Shown one piece after another: positions 20,870-33,000 of a stretch of DNA of 64,000 nucleotides. The DNA is taken from NCBI GenBank assembly GCA_017354895.1, contig CP071495.1, positions 107,001-171,000 of the forward strand, given 5' to 3'. The position numbers were made by a program, and so were the translations under genes. The number at the start of each line of letters is the position of its first letter. Position 1 is the first letter of the stretch. The DNA is from Podospora comata. Its lineage: Eukaryota; Ascomycota; Sordariomycetes; Sordariales; Podosporaceae. Under the pieces are notes generated by a model. That model saw only the letters and a list, made by a program, of their open reading frames with translations. It searched no databases and was not told where the DNA came from.

Positions 20870-21541
20870 TTAGTCCAAAAGTGCTGCCAACTTATTCAAC
20901 CTCTCGCCGTCAACACGCATGCCAACCCACTCGCTCATCATATTGGCGCCAATGCTTTCGTAGAACTTGATGGAGGGTTCGTTCCACTTGAGCACACTCC
21001 ACTCAAGCCGCCCTCCCTTTAAGGCCACGACTTCCTTGGCCAACTCGACTAGCAGTCTCTTGCCGTACCCCTTTTTGCGCTCGCTCTGCTTGACGTAGAG
21101 ATCTTCGAGGTAGATGCCGGGGCGGGCGCGCCAGGTGCTATAGTTGTAGAAATACAGCGCGATACCAGCGGGGATGCCTTGGGGGCTCAGGAGGATCAGG
21201 CAGCGGGCTGGCTTGTTGGAGGATGTCGACTCGGTTTCGTCGGCAGCAGGAACGGTAGATGTGGTCGAGGAGGGGGCAAAGGCGATGGTACATAGTAGTT
21301 TTTCCTCGGTGGCTTCGACGCTGCTGAGCTCGTGTTCATAGTCGGCGAGTTCACGGATCAGCTCGAGGATGGCGGGAACATCTGTGTTGTGCCAGTCAAT
21401 ACCAAGCTTGTGTGACGGTGTATTCCGGGCTGGAACAGCTGCAATCGGTGGGAAACATACCCTCGCGTCTAGCGTGACGAACAATTGGATCTGGAGACAT
21501 ATTGTACATACGCTGAGCTTCTGTGTCTTGTGGAAAACCAT
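20870..21541 (-). CDS. GNAT-family N-acetyltransferase (diamine/spermidine acetyltransferase-like)
   Basis: The main exon (21406-20870) has ILELIRELADYEHEL at its start, GIALYFYNYSTWRARPGIYLEDLYV in the centre, and SERKKGYGKRLLVELAKE, the acetyl-CoA-binding R/Q-x-x-G-x-G/A loop. It then has RLEWSVLKWNEPSIKFYESIGA. This order is that of the thialysine/spermidine N1-acetyltransferase (SSAT-like) group. A short first exon (21541-21512, MVFHKTQKLS) joins through a 105-nt intron (GTATGT to CACAAG) that is a multiple of three, so the unspliced frame also stays open up to 21601 and the start is not certain. Spliced length is 188 residues, near the family norm of about 170. The C-terminus lies only 7 bases from the end of the LYR gene on the opposite strand. 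Confidence 0.8.
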   Translation of the reverse strand: MVFHKTQKLSVCTICLQIQLFVTLDARVCFPPIAAVPARNTPSHKLGIDWHNTDVPAILELIRELADYEHELSSVEATEEKLLCTIAFAPSSTTSTVPAADETESTSSNKPARCLILLSPQGIPAGIALYFYNYSTWRARPGIYLEDLYVKQSERKKGYGKRLLVELAKEVVALKGGRLEWSVLKWNEPSIKFYESIGANMMSEWVGMRVDGERLNKLAALLD

Positions 21542-22003
21542 CGAGTCAATAATGCCCCGCACTATAACAAGCTCCGTGGTGGGGTCAATTGGATAAATCA
21601 ATTAGGTACCACCAAACCCAAGGGCGCGCCTATCCATTGACAGTGTTGACCGCGTGTACCTGGGGATGTGGGGATCTGATCTGAGCTGATCTGATCACCA
21701 GTTCATCCTCAGCATGTGTGTAAACTACTGGGTCGTCTCTTGACATGGCTTGTGCGATTTTGTGTTCTGCTTTCTCCAATCAACGACCCCGCCATCCATT
21801 TCCGATCCCTCACCGCACGCTGCAGAGTGTGTCTGTTCGGGCACACAGCACACCACACCGGGGAATTCCGTTTCCCTTTAACATCCTCCCCATGAGCTCT
21901 GCTTTTACCCCTCTGACATCATCGCCCTCTGTACTGTACTGAAGCATTCTTACCACCCATCAGTCAAGGCATACTCATCTGATCTTGGCCAATCACCAGC
22001 AAA
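21542..22003. other. Divergent promoter region
   Basis: This lies between the GNAT gene and the 5'-nucleotidase gene. It includes a short run of TGATCT/TGATCA motifs (21675-21700), similar in kind to the cluster at 1320-1395. No coding region is supported. Confidence 0.45.
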
Positions 22004-24068
22004 ATGAGTGCATCTCACACCCCCACCGCCGAACCAACCGTCACCTTTGCCTCGGGCCGTGACACGGTCAACGACCCCCCCGACGTCCGCATCCTCCACT
22101 ACAACGATGTCTACCACCTCGACTCCTCCTCGGCCGAACCCGCCGGAGGCGTCTCCCGCTTCATGACAGTAGTAAAAGAATACCGCTCCCCGCCCCAGCC
22201 CAACAACAACCTCCCCGACCTCGTCCCCTTGTTCTCGGGGGACGTCTTCAACCCCTCCCTTGAATCCTCCATCACCAAAGGTTCCCACATGGTCCCCATC
22301 CTGAACAACATCGGCACCCTCGCCACCTGCGTGGGGAACCACGACCTGGATTTTGGGGTCAGGCAGTTTCGCTATCTATCTTCCAAGTGCCGCTTCCCCT
22401 GGCTCCTCGCCAACGTCCTTGATCCTGCTTTGGGCGAAGGGGTCCCACTGGGTAACGCGAAGAAGACCCACATGATCACCACGTCAAACGGGATCAAGAT
22501 TGGGCTGATCGGTCTCGGGGAAAGGGAGTGGTTGGACACGATCAACTCCCTTCCGCCTGATATCGTTTACCGGTCGGCCAGTGAGGTGGCGCAGGAGCTG
22601 GTGCCGGAGCTGAAGGAGCAAGGCGCTGACGTGATTATCGCGCTCACTCATCAAAGAGAGCCAAACGACAACAAGCTTGCGAGGAATCTGGGAGGGGGCA
22701 TGATTGATCTTATTCTGGGCGGGCACGACCACTTTTATGCGCATAGTTACATCAACGGGACCCATGTGCTGAGATCAGGGGCGGATTTTAAACAGCTGAG
22801 TTATATCGAGCTGAGGCGGAATCAGGACCTGGAAGGGACGGCCAAGAAGTGGGACGTGGATATTGTTCGGAGGGACATTGTACGAGCGATCAAGAAGGAT
22901 CAAGAGACGGAGAAGCTGGTCGAGGGCTTGACGGCGAAGCTTAAGAAGAGTCTGGAGAAGCCGATTGGGTGGACGGCGGAGCCGTTGGATGCGCGGTTTA
23001 CGACTGTGAGGACGAGAGAGTCGAACATTGGGAATTGGGTTTGTGATATCATGAGGGGGCATTACGGGGCGGACTGTGCGCTGATGGCGGCGGGGACGAT
23101 AAGGGGGGATCAAATCTACTCGCCGGGCCCAGTTAGGGTGAAGGATGTGACGGATTGTTTCCCGTTTGAGGATCCGGTGGTGGTGATCAAGGCGGCGGGG
23201 AGGAATATCTGGGACGCGCTGGAGAACGGGGTGAGTTTGTACCCGGCACTGGAGGGGAGGTTTCCGCAGGTGTCGAATATCAAGTTTAGGTTTGACCCTT
23301 CGCTGCCGGTGGGGGAGAGGGTGTTGTGGGTGGAAATTGGCGGTCAGCCACTGGATAAGGAGAAGGTCTATGTCATGGCTACTAGAGGGTATATGGCCAG
23401 AGGAAAGGATGGGTACAAAGCCTTGCTGATCCAATCCGAGGGTGGTGATTGCGAGGAGGTTGTTTCGGAAGAGAACGGCATCTTGATCTCAGCGATGCTG
23501 AGGCAGTATTTTATGGCGCTGACCGTCATGAACAAGTGGGCCAGATGGGGTCCATCATTGGCAAGACATTGGTTTGTTTCCCCCTTTACTCGGACGCGCA
23601 GAGCCCGTCAGAAAACTAACAGGACATCAAAATAGGGACAAGGTGGTACAAGAGACTTCCTCCAGCTGTCCCACTTTGCCAGCGTCACCAACCGAGACCC
23701 GCCAGCCAGGAGACGGGAGAAAACACGGCGACACCACCAACAACTCGCACAAGGGATGGGACTATTTCACACCTGCCAAACTCCGAGAAAGGAGATCAAG
23801 CGTCAGCCCCTTGGTTGGTCACGCAGAAGACGACTCGTCCGACGAAGAGTCACCGGATGAGGACGTACACCGGACCGAAGTCAGAGACACTGACAGGGAG
23901 CTGAGGGTGATGCGCAAGTTCTTTAGGAAGTGGTGTCGTATTGCGGGTGTTGATGATGGCAAAGACTGCGTGGAGGGGCTCAAGGACAGCGAGGGTGAGG
24001 TTAGCTGGACACGGGCGATTAAACCCAAGCTCGAGGGGAGGATTGTGATGGTCGCTTCTCAAGCTTAG
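22004..24068 (+). CDS. 5'-nucleotidase / UshA-type metallophosphoesterase
   Basis: Two exons (22004-23571 and 23636-24068) are joined by a 64-nt intron (GTTTGT to AATAG), giving 666 residues. The metal-site motifs of the calcineurin-like fold are clear: HYNDVYHL, SGDVFNPSL, CVGNHDLDFG, ALTHQREPND and LGGHDHFYAH. The C-terminal 5'-nucleotidase substrate domain follows, with RESNIGNWVCDIMR and the ALMAAGTIRGD segment. The family hydrolyses nucleotides or related phosphates using two metal ions. There is no signal peptide, so this looks like an intracellular member, unlike the secreted bacterial UshA. The second exon adds an acidic, Ser-rich C-terminal region (EDDSSDEESPDED) of unknown use. Confidence 0.88.
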
Positions 24069-24929
24069 AGTTGCACTTCAAGATTCGCTCAAACCTTGGG
24101 CTTTTGGATACCTTGTCGGAGAGACCATAGAAAGAACGGCAAGGATCTGCGAAACAATGGGCATGTTGCTTTTGTCTTGTTTGGTACGTATGCACGTAGG
24201 TCGATGTGTATCATGAGCTGCATGTGCTGTGACATTCCGCGCTTCACGCATCAAAATAGCCTTGTCAGGGCCATCGAATGAGGGGGAAGTTATCAAGGGT
24301 GTGCTGTAGTCTTTGCACATGACAGCTTGGCAGTTGATGCAGAGGTTTTGGGGGGGTAGACCATCCAGCTCAGTTGATGATAAAATTCTTCCTCACAATC
24401 GAGGTGTCAGTGACTTGATAATACAATATGGGCCAATCTTGCACCTTGCCCGTCCCAAACCGATGAACAGACAGGATCTCGGCCTGGCTTCACCCCGCGT
24501 TTTCCTTCCCAAGTTGCAGGTGGACCACCTCACTGACCCCACCGGGCTCCCCCCTGAATTCCACGTGCATTTTGACGCCCAGACACCGAGCTGAACCAGC
24601 CCCCCGGCGGCGTGCGAGCGTTAATCCTCTGGGCAGCATGGCCCGGATATTTTAACCTACTAATGGAAGAAAAGCATGCCGAAGAAAATGGAAAGATATT
24701 GACAGGCAAGTTGGACTTGGTATGTATTGTAATAACAAACCCAAAAGGATGTGATGAACTTCGAAGCGAGGACGTTGCCGAATCCGAGCTTCTTGAGTTC
24801 TTGGTCTATCCCGTTTTCTTTCTTTTTTTTCCTTGCCTTTTTTTTCTTTTTCTTTTTTTTTTTTTTTTTTTTGTTTTTTTTTTTGGTCCTCTCGGGCTGC
24901 AAGTGTGTGCCGCATCGCGCTAGTTCCCG
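24069..24929. other. Intergenic region with long T tract
   Basis: No gene is supported. The main feature is the polypyrimidine tract at 24814-24884, listed separately. Confidence 0.5.
24814..24884. repeat. Long poly-T/polypyrimidine tract
   Basis: About 70 bases consist almost only of T, with a few C and G interruptions, including an unbroken run of about 20 T. It lies just beyond the 3' end of the candidate gene on the minus strand, where it reads as A-rich. It may be a simple repeat or the trace of an inserted polyadenylated RNA copy. Confidence 0.7.
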
Positions 24930-25949
24930 TCAAATACACGCCACGCATATTGATTCCATATCAGTTTCTAGAGCATTGGCAACGGGTTGCCCAGGGAATT
25001 GTCCACCAGGTGGTCCATACATATACAACTGCCTGTGTGAGCCAATTTGTTTCACACCCTCGATCTTTATCTCCCTGATGAGGTTTAGTGTCTGCTCATA
25101 GTCTTGAGCCCGGGCGGCCATGTTATGTATCCATTGTCCGTTAGCCGGAATGGAGCCTGCCCGGCGTAGGTGGAGCCGCAGTAACGCTGGAGATGTTGAG
25201 GATGTCGTGGATTCTCGGAGAAGAAACTCCTCTTTCCGCCTCTCTCTCCGTCTCCAGTCTTCTTCTCCACGATCCGCATGGAGCCGTGGAATCTGTCAAA
25301 ATCGTTCAAAAGATTGGAGAAAGCGGGGCCTCTCGGGTCAGGAAAAAGAAAGCGTGATCAATCGATTGTGTGCGATGAGACGCGCCATGACGGGCAAGGC
25401 CGTGCGTATCTTTTCTGAATGATATCCAAGAAACGCTAGCTTACGAGTTCATAGCTGGTGTTAGGTAGCGAGTTGTAAGCTGCAGCGATAGGCTCACCAA
25501 TGTCCCGGTATTCGAAGGGGAAGCTGGCTTGGGTGGATGTTTGAGATCGACAGCCACGGATGGGTTCAGGGGCACCGTTGGTCACCGTGACATTTTCTGC
25601 GCAGTGAGGGTACCAGCCGCCTGGTGAGGTGAGGCATTTGGGAGGGTCCCCGGTTTTCTTCACTCCCGGAGCGCCCTCGAGCATTGGCAATCGGCGGGTC
25701 TGTCGCATCTTGAGAGATGAAGAAGCCGATGCTGGGCCCTTGGCTCGACAGCCAGCAACAGAGGCTCTTGCAGTTGGGGGGCAAAGCGAAGCCGGGGATC
25801 ACCCTGTTGTTATCCCAACGTCTCTCAACAAGCGAGAGAACGACCGACACAAAACTGGTTAGCTCACCTGGCTGCAGCATTCGGGTGCGATTTTCAAGCT
25901 GGTCGTCGACTGGCGAATGGGGGCCAAGCCGCCGTGTCGAAGGTGACAT
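24930..25949 (-). CDS. Unrecognised three-exon candidate gene
   Basis: The proposed exons are 25949-25868, 25731-25445 and 25292-24930, giving 243 residues. The introns are 136 nt (GTGAGC to GCCCAG) and 152 nt (GTAAGC to TGACAG), and all three parts join in phase. The middle exon encodes a region with four cysteines (PKC, PHC, RGC and surroundings) and a Trp-Tyr-Pro motif. The last exon encodes a charged helix (EEDWRRRERRKEEFLL), then AARAQDYEQTLNLIREI, then a Gly/Pro-rich segment ending ICVACI. I recognise no family. Splice signals and phase support the model, but other exon choices are possible and the whole could be non-coding. Confidence 0.35.
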
Positions 25950-26466
25950 CGGTTGGCATCCCGCTAGTGTTGGTGGTTTTCTTCTCCGTTACCTCTTTCT
26001 GACTGTCGCGTCGATAAATGGTGAAAAGCACAAGGGGGCGGTGGGGGGAATTAGTGTGAGGAAGATTGTCTGTGTGCCCGCATGAGTGCAACGCCCAGCA
26101 AACGAGTGCCAAATGGACGCGATATATGAGGGCCAGCCTTCCACGGAACCCTTTACCGAACGGTTCCTCTCCTCTGGGCTTTCTGGTTCCAGTTTCCTTC
26201 TTTGATATTCCTTTATTCAGCCTTGTAGGCGACAATCACCTGCAGCCACAGGCCGTCCCGTCTTGTCCCGGTTTTCTGTCCTTCACATCCCCATCGACTT
26301 TGTACATACATAGGTACATCAACACCAACCGGGCAGGGAGATCACCGGCGCGAATCTCGCATTCTTCTCGACCGCAAGGTCGGGGAAAGAAAGAGGTCCA
26401 CGCCAAAGAAACTGGATTCGGGGATTACTACGATTTGGGCGGGCAAGGGACGACAAGCCAGGCGCC
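25950..26466. other. Divergent intergenic region
   Basis: This lies upstream of both the minus-strand candidate and the rhodopsin-like gene. No coding region is supported. Confidence 0.45.
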
Positions 26467-27740
26467 ATGAGACTACCACCACCCGAGGTCAGAGCCAGCT
26501 GGCCTCCAGCCAATTATGAGAATCCTGAGACGAGAGGTCCGGCTCTTCTGATCATCCAACTCATCATGCTTCCCATCGCCCTCATCGTTCTACTCCTCCG
26601 TTTCTACGTCCGTATCAGCATCATGGGCAAGGTCGAATCCGACGATTGGTTCATGGTGGCCGCCGCTGTATGTTTTATATGCCCCTATTCTCGGAGTAGC
26701 TTTGGCAGGATGTGACCGTTTTCTGACCTGACTGGTACCTAGCTGTGCGGAACGGGAGTAACAGTGTGCGTCATTCTGGCGTCCTCCCTGTACGGCTGGA
26801 GCCTTCATATCTGGGATCTCAAGTATGAAACCATCGTATCCAACCGCAAGGTGTCCATGGCCGTGCAGGCTCTATTTGTCTTCGCGACCAGCTTTGCCAA
26901 GGTGTCTATCCTGATCAGCTACCTCCGTCTTGCGCCCCAAGGGTCGTGGTTCCGAAAGCTCAGTCGTGCGTTGTTCTCTTGCCGTTCTGGTAGTACGTTG
27001 GTCGTTGATATGGTGCTGACATGACCACAACAGAGGGCACCATTGCGTTTGTCGCCCTGTTCAACTCGGCCTTCATCGTCGTCCTCTTCACCCAATGCCG
27101 GCCAACATCTTCCTACTGGAACATCATCTTCAGCAAGTCAGACTGCGTCCCCGAGGGCCCGCCGCTCATAACCCAGGCGTCCTTGACCGTGTTGTCCGAT
27201 TTCTTGGTCTGGATTTTGCCACTGCCGACCTTGTACAAGGCCCGTCTCCCGCTTTCGCAACGCATCGCGCTCATCGTCCTATTCTCGTTTGGGGGCGTGG
27301 TTGTCATTGGGGCCATTTTGCGACTGTACTGGATCTGGCATGTGGTGGAAAGGACATACGACGTGACTTGGGAGGGGTTTCACCTCTGGATCTGGACGGC
27401 CGTCGAGGTGCATTTGGGAGTTATTTGCGGTTGCGTGCCATGGTTGAAGTCGCTGGTCAAGTTCTGGAAGAACGGGGGCTCGACGGCGGCGGGATATTCC
27501 CACAACCGAGCCGGGAGTAGGAGTCTGGGCAAGATGACTGCGGGCAGCAAAGGGGGGAAGCTGAACGGGGAAGAGGAGGGTGCCGATTTCAGGTGTGATC
27601 GGGGGGCTGTGTTTCGGATGGTGAGCGTCAATGGCAAGAAGCTGGACGGCGATGCGTACATGGACCTGGACAGCTACGACGGCAGCAGTACCGCGAAGCT
27701 GGACGTCGAGGCAGAGCAAGGCCCAGCTGCCCGGAAGTAG
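26467..27740 (+). CDS. Rhodopsin-domain integral membrane protein (SAT4/PTH11-like)
   Basis: Three exons (26467-26667, 26743-26965, 27034-27740) are in phase and give 376 residues. Seven hydrophobic segments can be placed, starting with LLIIQLIMLPIALIVLLLRF. The motif ESDDWFMVAA follows, typical of this fungal family (a D-D-W motif after helix 2). Other marks are FATSFAKVSILISYLRL, a conserved cysteine pair region (QCRPTSSYW and SDCVPEG), and WIWTAVEVHLGVICGCVPWLKSL. The family includes PTH11-related receptors, but most members have no known ligand. The C-terminal tail of about 80 residues is hydrophilic and would be cytoplasmic. Confidence 0.85.
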
Positions 27741-28131
27741 ATTGGCAGAACGATGCCTAACCACCTCTTGTAATTAAACACCGACAGCGTCAATGTATCC
27801 ATCCTTGTTATTTTCTTGTTTTTTTTTTTTGGTTTTTGTTCACAGACGCTACCCCAGATTGTTGGCGCGGCAGTTGAGGCAGCGGAGGAGTGGAGGCTCA
27901 AACGGCACACTCGCTAAAAGAGACCAAAAAGGAAGTGGCCGAAGAGGAGGGGCGTCAACCCTGCCGACCCTGCCGTTGAGCCGTGGCCGGGTTTCATTGC
28001 CGATGGAGCTGTGTTGCATCGCCCACTGAGAAATCGATAGCCGACCTTCTGGATGAGGCCGAGTTTGCGGGCGCAACAGAAGCAGAGTCTGTTCACTGTA
28101 ACTTTGTCATCTCACCTCCAAAAATCAGCAC
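27741..28131. other. Intergenic region
   Basis: No gene is supported. A T-rich tract lies at 27810-27835. Confidence 0.5.
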
Positions 28132-29481
28132 ATGTCAGCCATCATGGTGAGCTACGACCACACAAGCTATCCGTGCGTCAGGATACATACCCCGCTTTCT
28201 CGGCGGGGAACTGGGCCTGGCCTCATCATTGTCTCAGGCGACGACTATGAGGTGCACGACGACCGCGTTAGCCAAACACTGGATCCGCACCCGACCAAGA
28301 AATGGGCAGAAGAGGGATATGCGGTGGCCGAGGTGGGGGTAGGTCTGGTCCAGAGGGAGCAACACGATCGCGTCGACAGAGTGCTTGAGCTCAAGAACCA
28401 GCTCACCGAGGCTGTTGATAAACTGAGGGCGACGCCAGAATGTCAGGGCGAAGAAATTGGCTTGATTGGTAGGTCATGGCCAAGCCGTCGCAGAGAGGCT
28501 CATTTGTCGTTTGGAACAAGACTGACTATGGCATCGTAGCATTTCACCACGAGCACATCTCCAGGCATCTCCTCGATGCTGTCAAGGAATTTCCTCAGAT
28601 CAAGGCAGTCATCTTTTATGGCTGGTCACCAAGCGAAGCATCGCACGTCCCGGTTCTTGCCCACCTGGCTGGGAACACTCGTCCCAGCAGTCATGTTCCG
28701 GGGGTGACCATCTACACCTACCCGTCTGCCAAAGACCACCTCTTTGCTCTGCCAACTCATGCATCATTTTTGGCGAGCGCCGTCTCCGTCTCCCACACTC
28801 GCTGCTTGTCTTTTCTCAAGCCCAAAACGAAGGGCCCATACTTTGACCTGGAAGCTATATGGGACGAACACACGCGGTTCGAGTTTGAAGACCGCAGTGT
28901 GGAGGAAACAATGAAGACGATGGTGGATGAGCCCTATGTGAACCATGTGCCCACCTTGACGGGTGGCATCGGGCGAGCAGCCCTGACGAGGTTTTACCGG
29001 GACCACTTCATCTTCAGCAACCCCGACGACGCCAAACTCGAGCTGGTGAGCCGCACCGTGGGCATTGACCGGGTGGTGGACGAGTTTCTGTTTCAGTGCA
29101 CTCACACCAGAACCATTGACTGGCTGTAAGTTGAATAGTGGCCGAAGCAAGACAAGCACAAGGTGAAAAGAGGCTGACGATGAGACCGAAAGGATCCCTG
29201 GAATTCCCCCTACCGGAAGGAAGCTGAGTGTGCCCATGACCAGCATTGTCAACATTCGCGGCGATAAGCTCTACCACGAACACATTGCTTGGGACCAGGG
29301 AACGGTTCTTCGACAGCTCGGGCTGCTCCCAGAATATCTACCATTCCCAGGGACCCAGTTGGAGTACCGTGTGCCGGTGGCCGGGATAGAGACGTCGAGC
29401 AAGATGGTGGATGAGAACTCGTGTGCTTCAAATGAGATGTTGGACTATCAGGTGAGGGAGGTGAGGGAGGTGGGGGAGTAA
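28132..29481 (+). CDS. Dienelactone-hydrolase-like domain fused to a SnoaL-like domain
   Basis: Three exons (28132-28468, 28540-29125, 29193-29481) are in phase and give 403 residues. The N-terminal half follows the alpha/beta-hydrolase pattern of dienelactone hydrolases: GTGPGLIIVSG, KKWAEEGYAVAEV, then EEIGLIAFHHEHISRHLLDAV and AVIFYGW. The nucleophile elbow (G-x-C/S-x-G) expected near residues 113-118 is absent; AFHHEH stands there, so classical hydrolase activity is doubtful. From about residue 240 a SnoaL/NTF2-like domain follows, with LTRFYRDHFIFSN, VDEFLFQCTHTRTIDWLIPGI and IVNIRGDKLYHEHIAWDQ. Such two-domain proteins occur in many ascomycetes under the name carboxymethylenebutenolidase; their role is not known. 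A second Met at codon 5 is an alternative start. Confidence 0.75.
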
Positions 29482-30000
29482 TTGTCGGTAACACACACGT
29501 CATTGTTGTCTGCACGTACAAGAAGAAAGAAAAATGAAGAAAACGAACAGCCCAAAATGCATTGTTGAAACGCGCACAGTGCTAGGCAGTGCGCGTAGGA
29601 GCGCCATGTAGGGCAAATGGCTGGAGTCTAAACTGTGCCGTTCCACAGTTTTGTATGGCAGAGGTCACGGGTCTGGTCACGGGCTCAGGCCAAAGTGGGC
29701 CTAGCTCGGCATTCTAAGTTTCCACGACCACTCGAAACTTTGCAAAATCGGGAAAGCTTTCGACTCGACTTGATTCGATCTCCGCTGTCACCAACTTCTG
29801 ACGACCGCACACATTACACCCTCTCTCGCTCCCCACCTGCAGCATTGCCACTGATAGCTCCAGCAACTACGATTATTTTAATCTGTAGCCTCCTTGTCGA
29901 CTCTCGACTCTCGACTTTCGATCCCCGACCCCGTCAATCCCTCAAACAACCACCACCAACCACCCCTTGGCCATCCAGCTCTCCGACGACATCAGACATC
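29482..30000. other. Intergenic region with C/T-rich leader
   Basis: No coding region is supported. From about 29810 the strand becomes C/T-rich up to the next ATG, as expected of a 5' leader. Confidence 0.5.
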
Positions 30001-33000
30001 ATGCCTACAGGCCTGTCTTCCAGCTTCGCCTCTGCCGCCGCCGGCCAAACCCGAGATTCCAGAGGAAACGGACGAGTCGACGCGGGACGTACTGGCGGGA
30101 GCGGTGAATGGTAAGATGATCAGAATACATACATGCTACGTGACATCACCCTCGTGCCTCGAGGCTAATATGGGGTGCCAGGCCGCGCTCGAATGGGACT
30201 AGGACTTTCCGCCGACCTTCCACCACTCCCTTCAACCAAAACCCCTCGTCCAACCCCGCCGATCTCATGCAGTCTTCCGTTTCCGACACGCCTTCTTCGT
30301 ATCCAAACAGCCAGCCAGGCTTTGGGGAGGGGGCCGCGAAATACACCAGGGAGGAGCTGCTCGACATCTTCAATAGTATTGAACCCGCCAAGATGGATGT
30401 CTCCAGTCTTTTGGAGCCGAATTGGAACCCGGGCCATTCGAACGGTAGCCATCCCTCTGCTCGTCCATGGGGCAAAAGTGGCGACTCGGGCCATGCCCCA
30501 CAGGATCCCAGCGTGTGTTGGGACGCAGATGGCAGTGTCAAGCCCATCGGTTTAGAGGACATGACCGAGGAGGAGCGCCTCATGTTTTCGACTGATGTGA
30601 ACTCGACCATGAAGCCACCTCAGCCGAAACAGCCCCAAGAGGGGAGCACCCCTCAAGGCGGGGGCATCAACGGTCGCAAGACGTCTGTGAGCGCCTCGAA
30701 TTACCCTCTCGCCTCCCCATCGACCTCCCGCCCTGTGACCAGGCGTAGGGAGACGGCTGACACGAACCCGTTTCCATCTGCGTCTGTGGCCTCGCCGACA
30801 GCCTCTCGCTTCTCCCGGGATGAGTGGTTTCCCCGCCGCAACACGGCCGAGGTAAAAGAGATGACGGATGAGCCAGAAGAAGACCACAATTTACGCGAGG
30901 CTCCGGCCAAGAATCAACCTTTTGCACTGCGTGCCAACACTGGCGGTCCGACTGGCTTTGGCACTGCTAGTTCTCTCTGGGGCCCAGGCACGCCCACCTC
31001 GAGTTCTGGAATCGGTGGTGGGGCATTTGGCAACTTTGCCATTCCCACGCCCACCACTGCCGAGAAGCGCTTCCCATCTTCGGGCGGGAGTCGTCTTGCG
31101 CACCTGATCCCGAAGGACTCGACTGAGAGCGCAGCGCCCAAAGCAAGTGATGCCGCCAGCTGGCGTCCTCGCCAGCGGACTGATACAGACCCGTTTACGA
31201 ACCGGGACGATGGTGCATCTGGCAGTGCAGCTTTGGGCGGGGCTCAGGATAACAGTCCGCCTCTGGCCTCGGCCCAGCCGCTGCGCGGCAACAGTGTTTT
31301 CGACACCCCTGTGAAGGGAAGCGCCGGCGACTTTGGCATGGCCAATCTGCGTCTTGGTGACCGCGGCGATGGACATGGCCCAAACAGTCCCTCGGACACG
31401 AACCCTTTCCGCAGCCCCACTGCGGTGGACGGCCGCGAGGAGCAGCAAGACGACCATCACGACCGTCAGCACCACGATGTTCTCCGCAACAACCAGCCCG
31501 GCCCAGCCCCTGACAACCATTCTGGCTACAGCACGCTTCCTCGTTCTTTCGGGGCTACTGGCCCCTTTGACGGCAGCGATCGGAGCCAGACCTCTAGTGT
31601 CGGTGCCAAGGGCTTCCCCGCTGTGAACCATCTGGGCGGTTGGCCTTCTGCACCCTCTGTCGGCACTCCCGATCGTGATCGATCTTTCAACCCGTTCGGA
31701 CCTAGCATTTTCGGGCCCATTACCGATCTCCCGTCCCCTGGCCTGGGCGGTCTCAACAGCGTCTTCGGCGTGCCCACTACCTCGAGACTTGCCCGTGGAA
31801 AGCTCGAGTCTCTTTTCCCGACGGCCATGCAGGCTCCAATCCACCCTCACGACCAAGACGGGCTCGCTGAATCTATCACTGATCTTCGTCAAGCCAATCC
31901 TCTGGGTGCTATTGGCCGTGGTGCCATTGGCTTGCCCCGTGAAGCCACTAGTCCTGTCCGGGGCAACCGGGCTGCCTTTGAGGATATGTATTCGACTCCT
32001 GACCAGACCCGTTCTCCTTTCTCCGCCCCCGATCAAGACCAGCAGGGTCTCACGAGCACCGCCCCGGGCCAGTCATTCCCTACCACCGGCGGTCCTTCCT
32101 TCGTCTCTGGCCAGGCTGGAGGAGATCCGGGCTCGGTCAGAACCATGGTCATGCCGGACAGGATGCGCTGGGTTTATCTCGATCCCCAGCAAGTAGTTCA
32201 AGGGCCCTTCAGCGGTCTCGAGATGAATGACTGGTACAAGGCGAACTTCTTCACGCCTGACCTTCGGGTCAAACGGCTGGAGGATCGTGACTTTGAGCCT
32301 CTTGGTCAGCTTATCCGGCGCATCGGAAACTCCCGGGAGCCTTTCCTCGTGCCGCAAATGGGTATCCCTCATGGCCCTGCTCCTCCCGCTGGGGGCTACG
32401 GTCCTGGAGTGTCTGATCCTGTCCCGCCTCTTCAGAACGCCTTCCCTTCCTTCGGCCGCACCCTTACCGCTGCTCAGCAGAATGACCTTGAACGCCGTAA
32501 GCAGGAGGAACAAATGTATCATGCCAGAGCGCGAGAGCTGGCTCAGTTTTCCCGCCATCCCCTCCAAACCTCTGTGCCCAGCACGCTCCAGCACCACTCC
32601 AGCATCCACAGCCTGCAGAGTCAGCCCAGCTTTGGCAGCATGACGTCTCCCATCACCATGCCTCCTCAGCCTCCCATTGGTCCCATGGTTCCGGGCGCCC
32701 CTTTTTTTGATTCGGGTGCTAGCATCGCCCCCGGCCCTGCGCAGCCCCCCATTGGACCTTCCGCCGACCTTTTTCCTGCGGATCTGAACCTCAGTGAGCG
32801 CCAGATGCTCGCCAACATGCAGGCCACCGGGTCACTGCCGGCCGTTTTCCCCTCGCAGTCAGGGGGTGCCAATGCTGCCGATGGTGGCCTCCAGAGCCAA
32901 CTGCCTCATGTCGACCAGCTTCAGCAAGACTCCGAGGGCTTCAAGGACAGGCTCCTCCAGTTTCAAGATCTCCGCTCTGAGCGTGATGCTGAAGAGGCGG

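Noticed and set aside
22775-23434. 219-codon minus-strand frame inside the 5'-nucleotidase gene
   Set aside because: Pro/Arg/His-rich product typical of an antisense shadow of a GC-rich gene.
30891-32036. 381-codon minus-strand frame inside the GYF gene
   Set aside because: Antisense shadow: Arg/Gly-rich, no domain, and the opposite strand carries a conserved gene.
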